A DNA stretch of 64,000 nt, from the NCBI GenBank assembly GCA_045106985.1, contig JBGCFQ010000011.1, forward strand, positions 186,001 through 250,000, written 5' to 3'. A program made the translations under genes and the position numbers. The stretch comes from JAUIET01 sp045106985 (lineage in GTDB: Bacteria; Pseudomonadota; Gammaproteobacteria; Pseudomonadales; JAUIET01). Under the pieces are notes generated by a model. It had not been told where the DNA came from, made no database searches, and saw only the letters and a program-made list of their open reading frames with translations. Positions 8,910-18,080 of the stretch are shown one piece after another (position 1 is the first letter of the stretch; every line of letters begins with the position of its first letter).

Positions 8910-9030
8910 CAACCAAGTATCCATTACGGCGCCTTCCCTGTGCGATTATTCTTATGAAAAACTTATTGTATGGTGGCAACCTTCTTGTCGAGCTGCCTCT
9001 TTTCAGACTACCACTGCTACTCCGTGGTTA

Positions 9031-10026
9031 CTAGTAGATTCTGGGCTCAAAGTGTAGTTGAACTGTAAACATATCAAATACCGAGAGCTGCACTTTCTCA
9101 GCAAACTTCAGAAGCTGCTTTCCAGACGCGCCACCACGATTTACCAGCACTAAAGCCTGCTCGCTATGCATGCCTAGAACGCCTTCGTTGCGACCCCGCC
9201 ACCCGGCTTTATCAATCAACCACGCAGCCGCCAATTTGAACTGAGATGGGTCAGTTGTTGGATAAAAAACAATACCACTGTGCCGCACGCGCAAGTCTTT
9301 TAACTGCTCGGCACTCACGATGGGGTTCTTGAAAAAACTGCCGGCATTCGGCAACACTTTTGGATTCGGTAGCTTCGCCTCACGTATGCGAACAACAGCG
9401 TCCTTCACTTCTAACGGAGTCGGTTTTACAATGTGCTCAAGCGCTTCTGCAAGCGCAGCGTATTCTGCGTTCACTCTTGGCTTCTTCCACAACTTGAAAC
9501 GCACTGATTCAATGACTGTGGCGTCGCGCAGAGTAGTTTTAAACACGCTGTCCCTGTAAGCAAACAAGCACTGAGCCCGATCATAAGTAACGCGTTCAGC
9601 AGACTCCAACACTCGAAAGACAACATGCTGAACGAACTCGCTTAGCTCCACACCGTAAGCCCCAATATTCTGCACTGGCGCGGCGCCTACCGTGCCAGGA
9701 ATGAGCGCCAAGTTTTCAAGCCCAAAATAACCAGCCGCAACGCTGTGGTTTACTAGCGAGTTCCAGTTTTCTCCAGCACCCACATCTAAAACGATACTAT
9801 GCCTGTCTTCAGAAACTATCGTCACCCCTGCTAACGCTATTTTAAGGCATGCTGGCACTTCCGCGCTGTGAAAAACAATATTGCTGCCCTCTCCGAGCAC
9901 AACCGGCTTGTGATCAATTTCTGCAAAATATTTCAACGCCGCGCAGAGTTCCTGCTCTGTTGTAACCTCACGAAAATGCAGAGCATCGCACTCTATTGCG
10001 AGAGTATTAAGTGCAGATAGATTCAT
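9031..10026 (-). CDS. murB: UDP-N-acetylenolpyruvoylglucosamine reductase
   Basis: Cytoplasmic FAD enzyme that reduces UDP-GlcNAc-enolpyruvate to UDP-MurNAc with NADPH. The protein has 331 residues, type I length. FAD-domain motifs are present (VVLGEGSNIVF, then LALIPGTVGAAPVQNIGAYG), the proton-donor Ser lies in NAGSFFKNP, and the C-terminus ends in FEPRIY as usual. It ends the run kdsB-phosphatase-murB on this strand, the order also found in Pseudomonas. Confidence 0.97.
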   Translation of the reverse strand: MNLSALNTLAIECDALHFREVTTEQELCAALKYFAEIDHKPVVLGEGSNIVFHSAEVPACLKIALAGVTIVSEDRHSIVLDVGAGENWNSLVNHSVAAGYFGLENLALIPGTVGAAPVQNIGAYGVELSEFVQHVVFRVLESAERVTYDRAQCLFAYRDSVFKTTLRDATVIESVRFKLWKKPRVNAEYAALAEALEHIVKPTPLEVKDAVVRIREAKLPNPKVLPNAGSFFKNPIVSAEQLKDLRVRHSGIVFYPTTDPSQFKLAAAWLIDKAGWRGRNEGVLGMHSEQALVLVNRGGASGKQLLKFAEKVQLSVFDMFTVQLHFEPRIY

Positions 10027-10098
10027 GTTATTGAAAAGCTAGGCAACACACTCAACTCTGACCCGGCCGCAAAGGAAATCGGGCACAAGTATGCTCTA

Positions 10099-10581
10099 CT
10101 AGGTCTGCAAGTCATGGTTGCGAATATGTTCGAGAAGAGCCGCTGCAGCCGCTTCTACCAGTTTAAACACAAGCTCAAAGCCCTTGGTTCCGCCGTAATA
10201 TGGGTCTGGCACCTCTCGGTAACGGTCGTCCTTTGCATAATCAAGCAATAAAGCAGAAGTACCCAAATAATCAGCTGGCTGCATTTCCTGTATATGTCGC
10301 AGGTTATCCTCGTCCATAGCTAAAATGTAGTCGAAAGTATCAAAGTCCTGCGCCTCCAGGCGGCGAGCACGCAGAGACTTTAGATTATATCCATTCGACT
10401 TAGCTACCGCCATAGCACGCTTGTCAGGTGGCGCGTTGATGTGTCCAGCGCTCGTGCCCGCCGAGTCCACCACAATGTCTTTTGCAAGCCCGGCATCCGC
10501 CACCATTTTTCGCAAAATGCCATCTGCCGTCGGCGAACGACAAATATTACCCATGCATACAAACAAAACCTTAACGCTCAA
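10099..10581 (-). CDS. Low-molecular-weight protein tyrosine phosphatase
   Basis: A 160-residue cytoplasmic phosphatase. The P-loop CMGNICRS begins at Cys9 with Arg15 (CX5R), and the general-acid loop DPYYGG is near the C-terminal third. The start is TTG 10581; an almost perfect Shine-Dalgarno sequence, AAGGAGGGT, lies a few bases ahead and there is no nearby ATG that keeps the P-loop. It follows kdsB by 11 bp and is probably co-transcribed. Targets are unknown; in other bacteria such enzymes act on tyrosine kinases of polysaccharide export. Confidence 0.93.
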   Translation of the reverse strand: MSVKVLFVCMGNICRSPTADGILRKMVADAGLAKDIVVDSAGTSAGHINAPPDKRAMAVAKSNGYNLKSLRARRLEAQDFDTFDYILAMDEDNLRHIQEMQPADYLGTSALLLDYAKDDRYREVPDPYYGGTKGFELVFKLVEAAAAALLEHIRNHDLQT

Positions 10582-10592
10582 TGCAACCCTCC

Positions 10593-11339
10593 TTAGCTTC
10601 GCCCAGCTAACAGTTGCCTGATCGCTAACAAATCTTCCTCAGTATCTACGCCGACAGGAATATCGCAGACGCTTTGCGCCAAATGAATTGCGGCGCCATT
10701 TGCAAGGGCTCGCAATTGCTCCAATTTTTCTGCACGTTCCATCGAATGCTCCGGCCAACGGATAAATTGATTCAAGAAAGACACTCTGTAAGCGTACAAA
10801 CCTACGTGACGATTAGACACCGGTAACTGTGTTTCGCTGCGATCGCGCACGTAAGGAATGGGCGCACGGCTAAAATACAAGGCACGACCATGCTCATCGG
10901 CCAACACTTTTACGACATTGGGGTTATGCAGCTCTTCTTCTGAATCAATGGGCTCGGCCAGGGTGGCTAAAGACGCCCAATCGTTGCCTGCCAAGTTTTC
11001 GGCAACCTGGTTTATTACCGCTGCAGGAATTAAGGGCTCGTCGCCCTGTACATTAACTACAATATCGCTCGCTTCAAGCTGTAACAACTCGGCAGCTTCC
11101 TGCAACCGGTCAGTACCTGAGCTGTGTCTCTTCGATGTCATGATACTGGCCCCGCCAAAAGACAGCACAGCGTCATGCACTCGATCATCGTCGGTCGCAA
11201 CAAAAACGCGATCGGCTTTGCTGGCCGACGCAGCCTCAAAGACACGTTGAATCATCGCTTTGCCTGCAATATCACACAGGGGCTTGCCAGGAAGGCGACT
11301 AGACGCATAGCGCGCGGGAATTATTACAGTGAAGCTCAT
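10593..11339 (-). CDS. kdsB: 3-deoxy-manno-octulosonate cytidylyltransferase
   Basis: Activates Kdo as CMP-Kdo for transfer to lipid A. From ATG 11339 the product is 248 residues, the E. coli length. The N-terminal nucleotide-binding motif IIPARYASSRLPGKPL and the VQGDEPLIP motif are clear. The start codon overlaps the lpxK stop (TGATG). In Pseudomonas and E. coli a small Trm112/YcaR-like gene usually sits between lpxK and kdsB; none fits here because the two genes overlap. Confidence 0.97.
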   Translation of the reverse strand: MSFTVIIPARYASSRLPGKPLCDIAGKAMIQRVFEAASASKADRVFVATDDDRVHDAVLSFGGASIMTSKRHSSGTDRLQEAAELLQLEASDIVVNVQGDEPLIPAAVINQVAENLAGNDWASLATLAEPIDSEEELHNPNVVKVLADEHGRALYFSRAPIPYVRDRSETQLPVSNRHVGLYAYRVSFLNQFIRWPEHSMERAEKLEQLRALANGAAIHLAQSVCDIPVGVDTEEDLLAIRQLLAGRS

Positions 11340-12385
11340 CAGTTGTTGTAGGCCTTGGCTAGATCTATAGAAGCTTGTTTCAATTGTTGCGTTACCGCCT
11401 GGTAAAAAACGGCAGGCAGCGCCGCACTTATGCGAAGAAACCAATGGTGCTCATCTGCAATAGAGCGACACTTTACGGCGTCTTTCTCAGTCATTATAAG
11501 CTGCTGCCCCTGCTCTACTCGCAGGTCAGCAGCCTCGTATTGATGATGATCAGCGAACGGTCGTGACGTATGGTGTAAATCATTGTCCAGCAGAGTTTGA
11601 AAAAAACGCCGTGGATTTCCGATACCACACACCGCTAGTAATCCCGCGTTATCTAAGCGCTCCTTAAATAGGGCTACGTTTAAACGCTCACCGGTAACAA
11701 TGTTCTCTACTTCGTCAGCCTTTAAGGTCATTACGGCATCGTATTTTAGTTCTACGCTACTAGGCACGCCATTCATTACGACGTAATCAACCTCGCTTAA
11801 GCGACTTTTTGGCTCGCGCAATGGCCCGGCAGGCAGGCATAAGCCATTGCCAAGAAGTCGCTGGCCGTCAACCACGGCAATTTCTATATCACGCGCTAAC
11901 TTAAGGTGTTGAAGACCATCATCAAGAACAATCACGTCACAAAGCTTGTGCGCAAAAAGGTAACGGGCGCCACGCGATCTTTCCGGATCTATGCAAACAG
12001 GCAGTCCAAGTCGGCTGTGCAATAGCTTGGGTTCATCACCTACAGTGATCGCGTCGTCTCTGTCCGACACCATATGCGGAAATCTATCAACCTGAGCCCT
12101 ATAGCCGCGACTGAGTACAGCCGGACGCCAGCCCTGTTGACGTAAGTGTTCGCACAAAGCGAGAACTAGCGGAGTTTTTCCCGCCCCACCGACAACTATG
12201 TTGCCTATAACAATAATCGGCAGCGGTGAACGATAGATATCTCTGTTTCTGGGCTTACTTAATCTTAGCGCATTGCGGTAAACAACACTCAAAGGGTTGA
12301 GCGCGGTGCTTAGCGCGCTTCCACTAGTGCCATACCATGCTTTGTTCAACCGATCTTCGATGCTGTCTTTTATGCTCTTGTTCAT
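11339..12385 (-). CDS. lpxK: Tetraacyldisaccharide 4'-kinase
   Basis: Inner-membrane-associated kinase that phosphorylates the lipid A precursor at the 4' position. It has 348 residues. The Walker A motif is GNIVVGGAGKTPLV (about residues 61-74), preceded by the family N-terminus (RLNKAWYG, PLPIIVIGN), and followed by LSRGY and VLDDGLQHLKLARD. It starts 3 bp after msbA and overlaps kdsB, so msbA-lpxK-kdsB form one lipid A transcription unit. Confidence 0.97.
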   Translation of the reverse strand: MNKSIKDSIEDRLNKAWYGTSGSALSTALNPLSVVYRNALRLSKPRNRDIYRSPLPIIVIGNIVVGGAGKTPLVLALCEHLRQQGWRPAVLSRGYRAQVDRFPHMVSDRDDAITVGDEPKLLHSRLGLPVCIDPERSRGARYLFAHKLCDVIVLDDGLQHLKLARDIEIAVVDGQRLLGNGLCLPAGPLREPKSRLSEVDYVVMNGVPSSVELKYDAVMTLKADEVENIVTGERLNVALFKERLDNAGLLAVCGIGNPRRFFQTLLDNDLHHTSRPFADHHQYEAADLRVEQGQQLIMTEKDAVKCRSIADEHHWFLRISAALPAVFYQAVTQQLKQASIDLAKAYNN

Positions 12386-12388
12386 TAT

Positions 12389-14233
12389 TCAGTTAACACT
12401 GAAATCCCGTTGATGGAGCTGCGCGTACCTGGCATCGGCAGCAAGCAGAGAATTATGAGTTCCCTGTTCCACAATCTTGCCGTTCTCCATCACTAGAATA
12501 AGATCCGCTTGCTCTATGGTTGATAAGCGATGAGCTATAACAATGGTTGTGCGCCCTTCCATAAGCCGCCCTAGTTCGTTCTGAATGTGCATTTCTGATT
12601 CGTTGTCCAGCGCCGATGTAGCTTCGTCGAGAATAAGAACCGGGGCATCCTTTAGCAAAGCCCTTGCTATTGCGATACGCTGTCGCTGACCGCCAGACAT
12701 ACGCATACCATTTTCGCCAACTACGGTGTCATAGCCTTGTGGCAAGGCCTCAATAAACTCTGTTGCATTGGCCGCTTGAGCGGCAGCTTCTACTCGCGCC
12801 TTTGAACTGCCTGCCAGCTCCCCATAGGCGATATTATTAAACACAGTATCGTTAAACAGGCTAATGTTCTGCGACACAAAGGCATAATGCGTTCGAAGGT
12901 TTGCCAATTGATAATTTCCGACGTCTATACCATCCAGCAGAAGCTCACCGGCACTGTGTTCGTAGAAACGACACAAAAGATTGACCAACGTAGACTTGCC
13001 CGCGCCAGAGCCGCCCACCAATGCCACGGTCTGGCCAGGTTTCACGGTAAAGCTAATATCACTTAGCACTGGCTCCTCAGCGCCCTCATAGGAAAAACCA
13101 AGCCCCTTGCACTCGATGGCGCCGGTGACGGTAGCAGCACTGTGAACACCCTGATCAGGCTCAACACCTGCATCAAGATAAGCGAATATGTCGTCAGCGG
13201 CAGCCAGACCTTTTTGGACAATGCTTAACACCTCGCTCAAAGCCCGAATCGGTCTCGCGAGCATGCCTGCAGCGGTTAAGAAAGCGACCAGCTGGCCTGA
13301 GCTTAACTCACCGAAATCAGACGGTGGCAGAACCAGATAGACCAGCAAGCCCATGGCAATACCTACCAACAGCTGAATAATCGGCGGGCCTATGGAGCCA
13401 GTGAAAGCCAATTTCAGGCTTTGACGAAGGTTGTATTCGCTCGCCTGGTGAAAGCGTTGCTGCTCATAGTCTGCGCCGCCATAAACGCGCACTTCGCGGT
13501 AAGCACGAATGGTTTCGTTTGCTACGTGGGTTACATCGCCAACTGAGTTTTGAATGCGCTGGCTGTAGCGGCGAAAGAGTTTGCTTACACTGCTCGCAAT
13601 AAGGCCTATCAGCGGTGCGACAGCAAAGAAAATCAGAGTTAATTTCCAGTTCAAATAAAGCATGTATGACAACAACGCTAGCACGGTAAAGCCTTCTCGC
13701 ATTGTCATTTTCAGGGCATCGGTTACCGCACTGGCAACTTGCTCAACATTGAAGGTGATACGCGATAAAAGGTGACCACTCTGTTGACCATCAAAATACG
13801 CTGAAGGCACCGCGAGGAGATGATCGAACACGGCGCACCGTGTGGTGTGAATAAGATGCCGGGCAACAGAGTTAATGTAATAGTTGCCTAGCAGGAAACC
13901 AATACCTCTAACCGTAATCACAGCAACCATCACCAACGGTATAACGAATCGCGCATCAGCCAAAAAGGCATCACGACTGTCGTAGCGGCTGTTTAAGAAA
14001 TCGGTGGCTAAACCTGATCCAATTTTTCCGCCAGCCGTATCAATAATAAGCTGCAGCAAATCCGCGAGCAAAGCGGCCGCCGCCGCGTACAGCACGAAAC
14101 CAAGCACGCTGATGGCAAAATGCCCCCAATTAGGGACGTACGAGAGCAGACGTTTATAAAGCGTCCAATCTGCATCACCTGAATGTTGTATGGTCTTGCC
14201 CAATCGCTCGTCTTCTTTCTCTGTAGTGCACAA
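12389..14233 (-). CDS. msbA: Lipid A export ABC transporter permease/ATPase
   Basis: Flips lipid A-core across the inner membrane. The product has about 614 residues: six membrane helices in the first 330 residues, then an ATPase domain with Walker A GGSGAGKST, signature MSGGQRQRIAIARALL, Walker B PVLILDEATSALD and the H-loop IVIAHRLSTI. The first in-frame start is TTG 14233 with only a weak purine-rich stretch before it. A second TTG 10 codons later follows a better purine run, so the first dozen residues are uncertain. lpxK follows by 3 bp. Confidence 0.94.
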   Translation of the reverse strand: MCTTEKEDERLGKTIQHSGDADWTLYKRLLSYVPNWGHFAISVLGFVLYAAAAALLADLLQLIIDTAGGKIGSGLATDFLNSRYDSRDAFLADARFVIPLVMVAVITVRGIGFLLGNYYINSVARHLIHTTRCAVFDHLLAVPSAYFDGQQSGHLLSRITFNVEQVASAVTDALKMTMREGFTVLALLSYMLYLNWKLTLIFFAVAPLIGLIASSVSKLFRRYSQRIQNSVGDVTHVANETIRAYREVRVYGGADYEQQRFHQASEYNLRQSLKLAFTGSIGPPIIQLLVGIAMGLLVYLVLPPSDFGELSSGQLVAFLTAAGMLARPIRALSEVLSIVQKGLAAADDIFAYLDAGVEPDQGVHSAATVTGAIECKGLGFSYEGAEEPVLSDISFTVKPGQTVALVGGSGAGKSTLVNLLCRFYEHSAGELLLDGIDVGNYQLANLRTHYAFVSQNISLFNDTVFNNIAYGELAGSSKARVEAAAQAANATEFIEALPQGYDTVVGENGMRMSGGQRQRIAIARALLKDAPVLILDEATSALDNESEMHIQNELGRLMEGRTTIVIAHRLSTIEQADLILVMENGKIVEQGTHNSLLAADARYAQLHQRDFSVN

Positions 14234-14531
14234 ATCGACCGTATCGATCTTTCTCGGCGCAACATATCACGCAAGCTTCTTATTGCAAGGCGCGCGGTAA
14301 CTATTGCCACTCTGCAAAGCTGTAAGCTATGTCGATAATAGGTCGCTCGCCCCAATTGTTACGCAAACGCCATGCTGTTCGTCGCCATCTGGCTTGTAAC
14401 CCATCAAGGGATTAAATAGACTGCGTGCGGTGCAGTATTGTGGTTACGCAAGAACTTGCTGCAAGCGCTTGAATAATAAGATGATTCATCTCCAACAAGC
14501 TGCACCTAGATCCGAATTAGAGGAATAATAA

Positions 14532-16853
14532 ATGAAGAAGTCGAACATACTGATGAGAAATGCCATCGCCACCGCGCTGGGCCTTGTGATTGGAGCGCCA
14601 GCGATCGCTCAAGACCTAATTCTTGAGGAGATAGTCGTTACGGCGCAGAAGCGTGAGCAGAGCGTCCGGGATATCGCCGCGACCGTCAACGTTATTGCTG
14701 GGCAAGCGATAGACGATTTTGGCGCGCGTGACTTTCGCGATCTCGAAGATCTTACGGCTGGTCTTTCTCTAACCACTCTAAATGCAAGAACGTCGACAGT
14801 TAGCTTGCGCGGCATTTCTAATGACCCAGAGTCTGGCTCGGAACCGGGCGTTGACCTTTATTTCAACGATGTATTAACTCGGCCCGATACAGCTTTCAGC
14901 CAAATCTTCGACATGGAACGCATAGAGGTATTGCGCGGCCCACAGGGCGTATTACAGGGCAGAACGTCTCCTGGCGGCGCCATAGTAATGAAAACCAAAC
15001 GGCCCAGCCTTGAAAGCTTCAACGGCAGCGTGATGGCGACGGTGGGCGACAACGATGGTCTGAATACGCAACTGGCCATAGGCGGGCCCATTATTGACGG
15101 CGTGCTTGGAATACGGATTGCAGGCGTATACGACGAGCATAACGGTGGTAACGTGACCAATGCCGTTACAGGAATAGACAGTGATGATGAAGGTCAAGCT
15201 GGCCGTATATCCCTACTGTTTCAACCCAGCGACACATTTACTGCCTCCTTAATGCATCAGTACTATGAGCGTTTCACCAACGACCCAAAGAATCTCGATG
15301 GCACAGATCTAAGCGGCCGTGGCTTCCCAACGCTCAACGGGACTGACAGAACGTCAATCAGCCCGGTTAACGACTTCGCTAAACTGCGCTACAACTTCAC
15401 AACTCTGGACTTGAACCTGCAAGCACTAGGTCATGAGTTCACAATGGTTGCGGGTCACCAAACCAGTGATAAGTTCTCTCGAACTCAAAATGATCGCATT
15501 GGTTACTTATCGCCATTAGATAGAACACAAACGTCCCACACCGTTCTTGATGGCACATCAGTAGAGCTGCGCATGTCCTCTATTGATACTCAAAACTGGG
15601 AATACATGGTAGGCCTGTTTTACCTTGATCAAGACACGACAACGCAATTCAATGCAGCATCGGTGAACGCTGGAATCAACTTCCTTACCACCGGTGCAAT
15701 TCCGGTGAATACTGAAAACTTAGCGGTGTTCACTTTCCATAAATTCCACATCGGTGATGCATGGACCTTGGACGTTGGCGCAAGATGGCAGAAGCGTAAC
15801 TCGTTCCGCCAGGCAGAGGTAAACTTTGGTGGCATATTGTCTCTGCCACCTGCCTTTGTTCCAATACAAGCCATTATAGAGAATGCATTTGCGGCAAACT
15901 TTCCACTGGACGGCGTATTGCCTGCGGACCAACGAGGCTCTTCAAGCAACGTGACAGGCATGGTCGCCCTAAACTACGAGTTTAGTGATGATCTTTCGGG
16001 TTATGTGTCGGTTAGTACGGCAAACCGCGCCGACGGCATCTCTATCTCTCCTGGGCCGAACATCGCAGACATTGCGCGTACCGGTCTGCTGGGCTACGAC
16101 ACAGAAGACAGCACAATGTTTGAAGTTGGTTTCAAGAGCCGATTGCTCGGTGGCCGCGCCTCTCTTAATGGTTCTGCGTTTTACCAACAATTTGACGGCT
16201 ACCTGGGACGAGTCACGGGTCTACAGATTGATGGCTTCGATGATCCTGCTGAAGATCTTTCAGACATAGCGGGCGGCTTGGTCTTCAATGGCGACGCAAC
16301 GGTCTTTGGTGTGGAGTTCGATGGTAAATTCCTAATCTCCGAAAATTGGAGCATGGGCGGTACGTTCAGCTACAACAATGCGGAATTTGATGATGGCGCG
16401 ACAGCACCTTGCAATGCTCGCGAGGCTGGCGAGGCGATAGGCGCATGCGAGATTGGCGGCACGGCCATTAGCGGTGAGCCTGAAGTGTCACTGTCATTAA
16501 ACAGTGAGTTTACAGTCCCGATGGGTAGCTCGGAATGGTATTTGCGCGGCTTGCTCAAGCACAAGGGCGATCGACAAAACCAAACAGGCTCCGCCGGCAC
16601 AGGCATGGTAGTTAGCGAGTTCGATGCGACAACCATACTTAATCTGTATACGGGTGTTAGGTCTGCAGATGGTAAGTGGGATGTCATGCTTTGGGCTAAG
16701 AATGTGACAGATGATGATACTGTGCTGCTCCAGGAAGGTGCGGACTCCGATGACATCGCTGCCTCAGGCACTGAATTTGGCTCTTACACCCGAGTTCAAT
16801 TGCAGAGAGAACGTAGTGTTGGTTTAACTGCGCGCTATAACTTCGGAGGTTAA
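14532..16853 (+). CDS. TonB-dependent outer-membrane receptor
   Basis: A 773-residue receptor. A signal peptide (residues 1-26, cleavage after AIA) is followed by a clear TonB box (LEEIVVTAQKRE), a plug domain (VSLRGISNDPESG, IEVLRGPQGVLQGRTSPGGAI) and a beta-barrel ending in LTARYNFGG. The AQKRE-type N-terminus is common among receptors expanded in marine and sphingomonad-like bacteria; the substrate cannot be read from sequence. It sits on the opposite strand between msbA and exbD, which are normally close together, and has its own terminator, so it looks like an insertion into the conserved block. Confidence 0.93.
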   Translation: MKKSNILMRNAIATALGLVIGAPAIAQDLILEEIVVTAQKREQSVRDIAATVNVIAGQAIDDFGARDFRDLEDLTAGLSLTTLNARTSTVSLRGISNDPESGSEPGVDLYFNDVLTRPDTAFSQIFDMERIEVLRGPQGVLQGRTSPGGAIVMKTKRPSLESFNGSVMATVGDNDGLNTQLAIGGPIIDGVLGIRIAGVYDEHNGGNVTNAVTGIDSDDEGQAGRISLLFQPSDTFTASLMHQYYERFTNDPKNLDGTDLSGRGFPTLNGTDRTSISPVNDFAKLRYNFTTLDLNLQALGHEFTMVAGHQTSDKFSRTQNDRIGYLSPLDRTQTSHTVLDGTSVELRMSSIDTQNWEYMVGLFYLDQDTTTQFNAASVNAGINFLTTGAIPVNTENLAVFTFHKFHIGDAWTLDVGARWQKRNSFRQAEVNFGGILSLPPAFVPIQAIIENAFAANFPLDGVLPADQRGSSSNVTGMVALNYEFSDDLSGYVSVSTANRADGISISPGPNIADIARTGLLGYDTEDSTMFEVGFKSRLLGGRASLNGSAFYQQFDGYLGRVTGLQIDGFDDPAEDLSDIAGGLVFNGDATVFGVEFDGKFLISENWSMGGTFSYNNAEFDDGATAPCNAREAGEAIGACEIGGTAISGEPEVSLSLNSEFTVPMGSSEWYLRGLLKHKGDRQNQTGSAGTGMVVSEFDATTILNLYTGVRSADGKWDVMLWAKNVTDDDTVLLQEGADSDDIAASGTEFGSYTRVQLQRERSVGLTARYNFGG

Positions 16854-16883
16854 TCGCTGTTCCGAATGACTTAACAAAGTCAT

Positions 16884-16924
16884 AAAAAAACCGCTCTAGC
16901 GTCAAACGCTGCAGCGGTTTTTTT
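16884..16924. terminator. Bidirectional intrinsic terminator
   Basis: AAAAAAACCGCT and AGCGGTTTTTTT form the two arms, with an additional inner AGCG/CGCT pairing. An A-run on one side and a T-run on the other mean it can stop both the receptor transcript (+) and the exbB-exbD transcript (-). Confidence 0.92.
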
Positions 16925-16961
16925 GTCTCAAACAAACAGAGCCAATCAAATAGAATTAAGC

Positions 16962-17378
16962 TTAGTTACTTGGCCTTTGAGTCGCTATTTTAAGATGCAC
17001 AAAGCCCATCTGCCCTGCCACGTCCATCGCTGTAACAACATACTGATGTGGGGTGTTAGCATCGGCTGTAATCATAAATGGTACCTGTCGATCAGTGCCG
17101 GTTAAATCACCCAAGGCCCGCTTCAAGGTTGCAGGTTTAGTATCGACAAGCTCTTGGCCATTTAATGCATACTTACCATCACTGTTAATCACTAGCTCAA
17201 CTGTGTTTTCGATAGTTTGCGCTTGCTCGGCAACGGCTTCTGGCAAATCGATTTTTAAGTGGGTTTCCTTAGTAAAGCTGGTGGAAACCATAAAGAAGAT
17301 GAGCAACAGAAACACCACATCAATCAGTGGCGTTAGGTTTACATCAACTGCCGTGTCGCTATAGCCTCTAAAGTTCAT
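16962..17378 (-). CDS. exbD: ExbD/TolR-family biopolymer transport protein
   Basis: A 138-residue inner-membrane protein with one N-terminal transmembrane helix containing the functional Asp (VNLTPLIDVVFLLLIFFMV) and a periplasmic domain. It forms a proton-driven motor with the ExbB-like protein encoded 9 bp upstream. In Pseudomonas the same pair lies between comEC and lpxK. It could energise the TonB-dependent receptors, but TonB itself is not in this window, and this copy may serve another envelope task. Confidence 0.92.
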   Translation of the reverse strand: MNFRGYSDTAVDVNLTPLIDVVFLLLIFFMVSTSFTKETHLKIDLPEAVAEQAQTIENTVELVINSDGKYALNGQELVDTKPATLKRALGDLTGTDRQVPFMITADANTPHQYVVTAMDVAGQMGFVHLKIATQRPSN

Positions 17379-17387
17379 AGCGACTCT

Positions 17388-18017
17388 CTATTCGGGTTCA
17401 CGTGATTTAACACGTCTATCAGCATGCAGCGCGTCAACCAACTTAACCGCTTCGCGCTCGAGCGTAACAACGATTGACTGAATTCTGCGCTCAAAGAAGC
17501 GATGCATAATCAATGCTGGAATGGCAACGGCCAGTCCTGAAGCGGTCGTTATAAGCGCTTCTGAAATACCGCCGGCCAACACGCTGGCATTACCGGTGCC
17601 CTGTACCATTATTTCGCTGAACACTTTGATCATGCCAATTACCGTACCCAACAAACCAAGCAGCGGGGTAACGGCGGCAATGGTACCAAGCGTGCTCAGG
17701 TAATGTTGCATCTCGTGCACAACTTGCCCTGCCGCTTCCTCGATACTCTCTTTCATCACCTCACGGCCGTTACGTGAATTGCTAATGCCGGCGGCCAATA
17801 TTTGACCAAGCGGAGACGTTTGCTTTAGAGTCTTTAACTTCTCCGAATCTATCTGACTATTTTTTATCCACGTCCAAACTTCCGCCAATAAGTTTTTTGG
17901 CGCTATTTTGTTCGGGTTAAGAGCAAGTAGTCGCTCTATGGTTATTGCTAAGGCAATAACCGAACAAAAAATAATCGGCAGCATCAACCAGCCACCCTGC
18001 TTCACAAGTTCAAACAC
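17388..18017 (-). CDS. exbB: MotA/TolQ/ExbB-family proton channel protein
   Basis: A 209-residue protein with three predicted membrane segments: residues about 10-30 (GGWLMLPIIFCSVIALAITI), about 115-140 (TLGTIAAVTPLLGLLGTVIGM) and about 155-175. The TVIGMIKVF stretch is the family signature. It is the stator partner of the ExbD protein that follows after 9 bp, and lies 63 bp downstream of comEC. Confidence 0.94.
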   Translation of the reverse strand: MFELVKQGGWLMLPIIFCSVIALAITIERLLALNPNKIAPKNLLAEVWTWIKNSQIDSEKLKTLKQTSPLGQILAAGISNSRNGREVMKESIEEAAGQVVHEMQHYLSTLGTIAAVTPLLGLLGTVIGMIKVFSEIMVQGTGNASVLAGGISEALITTASGLAVAIPALIMHRFFERRIQSIVVTLEREAVKLVDALHADRRVKSREPE

Positions 18018-18080
18018 TTAACCCCCAAAATCAGTTCCAATAACTATTATTACTCTAGCATAGCAGCGTCAAAACGCGAT

